Positions 63,293-64,000 of a stretch of 64,000 bases of DNA are shown here, in pieces. Source of the stretch: JAUIAI01 sp041396685 (lineage in GTDB: Bacteria > Pseudomonadota > Gammaproteobacteria > Burkholderiales > Burkholderiaceae_E); contig JAWKYD010000014.1 in NCBI GenBank assembly GCA_041396685.1, forward strand, positions 62,001 through 126,000, given 5' to 3'. A model generated the notes under the pieces. It had not been told where the DNA came from. It saw nothing but the letters and a program-made list of their open reading frames with translations, and searched no databases. A program made the position numbers and the translations under genes. How positions within the stretch are numbered: the first letter of the stretch is position 1; each line of letters starts with the position of its first letter.

Positions 63293-64000
63293 TCAGTCAG
63301 TCTCGATCGGCAGATCCGAAGTGGTCGCCCACTCCGACATGGAATTGTCGTAGATCGCCACCTTGTCCTGTCCCAACTGGTGCAGGACGAAGGCGTCGAA
63401 AGTCGCCGCGATGCCCCCGCCACAGTAGACGATGACACGCTGGTCGGCCGACACGCCTGCCGCTTCGAACCGGGCCGCCGCGGTGCGCGCGTCCACCAGC
63501 AGGCCCGTCTTCGGGTCGCGCAGGTCGGCGACCGGCACGTTGACACTGCCAGGCACCCGGCCCGGCCGGCCGTAACGCTTGAACTTGCCGGCGTGCGATT
63601 CGGGGCTGAGCGCGTTGATCGTGCAGACGCCCTGGCGGCGGATCGCGTCGAGCACCTCGTCGGCGCCGACGAACATGCCGGCACGCGGCCTGGGCGTCAG
63701 CGTGGCCAGCGGATACATCTCCTCGCCGCTGGCCGCCGGCCGACCCTCGCGATGCCAGGCCTCCCAGCCGCCATCGAGCACCGCCACGTCGTCGAAGCCG
63801 ATCGCCCGCAGCATCCACCAGACGCGCGTCGCCCACTGCGGAGTGCCGCGGCTGTAGAGCACCACCCGGTGCCCGTCGCCGAGACCGTGTTCGCCGAGCT
63901 TCTCGGCCAGATAGGCCGGGTCGGGCATCGTGAACCGATACGGGGAGTCCGGATCGCAGATCTGCTCCAGATCCAGATAAGCCGCGGTCGGGATGTGCGC
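63293..64000 (-). CDS. Thiosulfate/3-mercaptopyruvate sulfurtransferase, N-terminus cut by window edge
   Basis: Two-domain rhodanese-like enzyme transferring sulfur to cyanide or another thiophile. The 235 visible residues include the end of the inactive first domain (ATRVWWMLRAIGFDDVAVLDGG, in parts) and the full second domain, where the active cysteine is in VIVYCGGGIAAT near the C-terminus. Other landmarks are GRPGRVPGSVNVPVADL and DNSMSEWATTSDLPIE. The coding frame runs open past the right edge of the window (AHIPTAAYLDLEQICD at the edge), so the true start is outside. Cys-Gly-Gly-Gly replaces the common CGSG of E. coli SseA-type enzymes. Family confident. Confidence 0.88.
   Translation of the reverse strand, partial: AHIPTAAYLDLEQICDPDSPYRFTMPDPAYLAEKLGEHGLGDGHRVVLYSRGTPQWATRVWWMLRAIGFDDVAVLDGGWEAWHREGRPAASGEEMYPLATLTPRPRAGMFVGADEVLDAIRRQGVCTINALSPESHAGKFKRYGRPGRVPGSVNVPVADLRDPKTGLLVDARTAAARFEAAGVSADQRVIVYCGGGIAATFDAFVLHQLGQDKVAIYDNSMSEWATTSDLPIETD

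Overview
The window is a high-GC (by eye in the high 60s percent), densely packed proteobacterial chromosome segment. A Burkholderiales-type betaproteobacterium fits best: it carries the aerobic hybrid benzoyl-CoA (box) pathway with a BoxR-type regulator, a Bad/Ali-type cyclohexanecarboxylate module, class III (glutathione) formaldehyde detoxification, IclR and MarR regulators and an RHS protein. The taxonomic call is inference from gene content. No rRNA, tRNA, CRISPR array, phage or insertion sequence was recognised.

Layout. 1-4.8 kb: a truncated ThDP enzyme divergent from an IclR regulator, a sulfatase and a beta-carbonic anhydrase. 5.1-10.8 kb: a 1510-residue exported RHS protein with a distinct C-terminal domain, overlapped by a secreted beta-helix gene. 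10.9-14.2 kb: catabolic-looking aroQ, a flavoprotein with a repeat insertion and a dehydroshikimate-dehydratase-like TIM barrel. 14.3-19.7 kb: a six-gene minus-strand operon (enoyl-CoA hydratase, haloalkane dehalogenase, maleylacetate reductase, hydroxyquinol-type dioxygenase, Rieske protein, serine hydrolase). 20-21.7 kb: frmA with one frameshift, a DsrC/TusE relic and a small membrane protein. 22.3-27.1 kb: a GlcG-like protein, then an overlapping trio of VWA lipoprotein, ECF sigma factor and single-span repeat protein. 27.2-36.3 kb: stress and accessory genes, a hydratase / binding-fold protein / arylsulfatase operon flanked by two flavin reductase paralogues, and fghA. 36.4-39.8 kb: MarR regulator divergent from badH-badI-aliB. 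40-43.9 kb: a visibly more A/T-rich patch with a dockerin lipoprotein and a cohesin protein whose genes overlap. 43.9-48.5 kb: BNR protein, OsmC, glutamine amidotransferase, cytochrome c and a BASS-type transporter. 48.8-52.2 kb: copC-copD-multicopper oxidase and a membrane protein. 52.4-60.3 kb: a voltage-gated sodium channel gene overlapping an MFS gene, then boxR-boxC-boxB-boxA, with boxB broken by a cluster of indels. 60.6-64 kb: a flippase, a dihydrodipicolinate-synthase-family aldolase and a truncated sulfurtransferase.

How it fits together. Much of the window is carbon catabolism. Benzoate would enter via benzoyl-CoA (BoxABC), cyclohexanecarboxyl-CoA via AliB-BadH-BadI to pimeloyl-CoA, hydroxyquinol via ring cleavage and maleylacetate reductase to 3-oxoadipate, and dehydroquinate/dehydroshikimate to protocatechuate. 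FrmA and FghA complete glutathione-dependent formaldehyde oxidation from separate loci. The CoA ligases and several first steps are not in the window. The least ordinary items are the cohesin/dockerin pair, the RHS C-terminal domain with its overlapping beta-helix gene, the sodium channel fused by overlap to a transporter gene, the VWA/sigma/repeat-protein trio, and the abundance of short tandem repeats both inside genes and between them.
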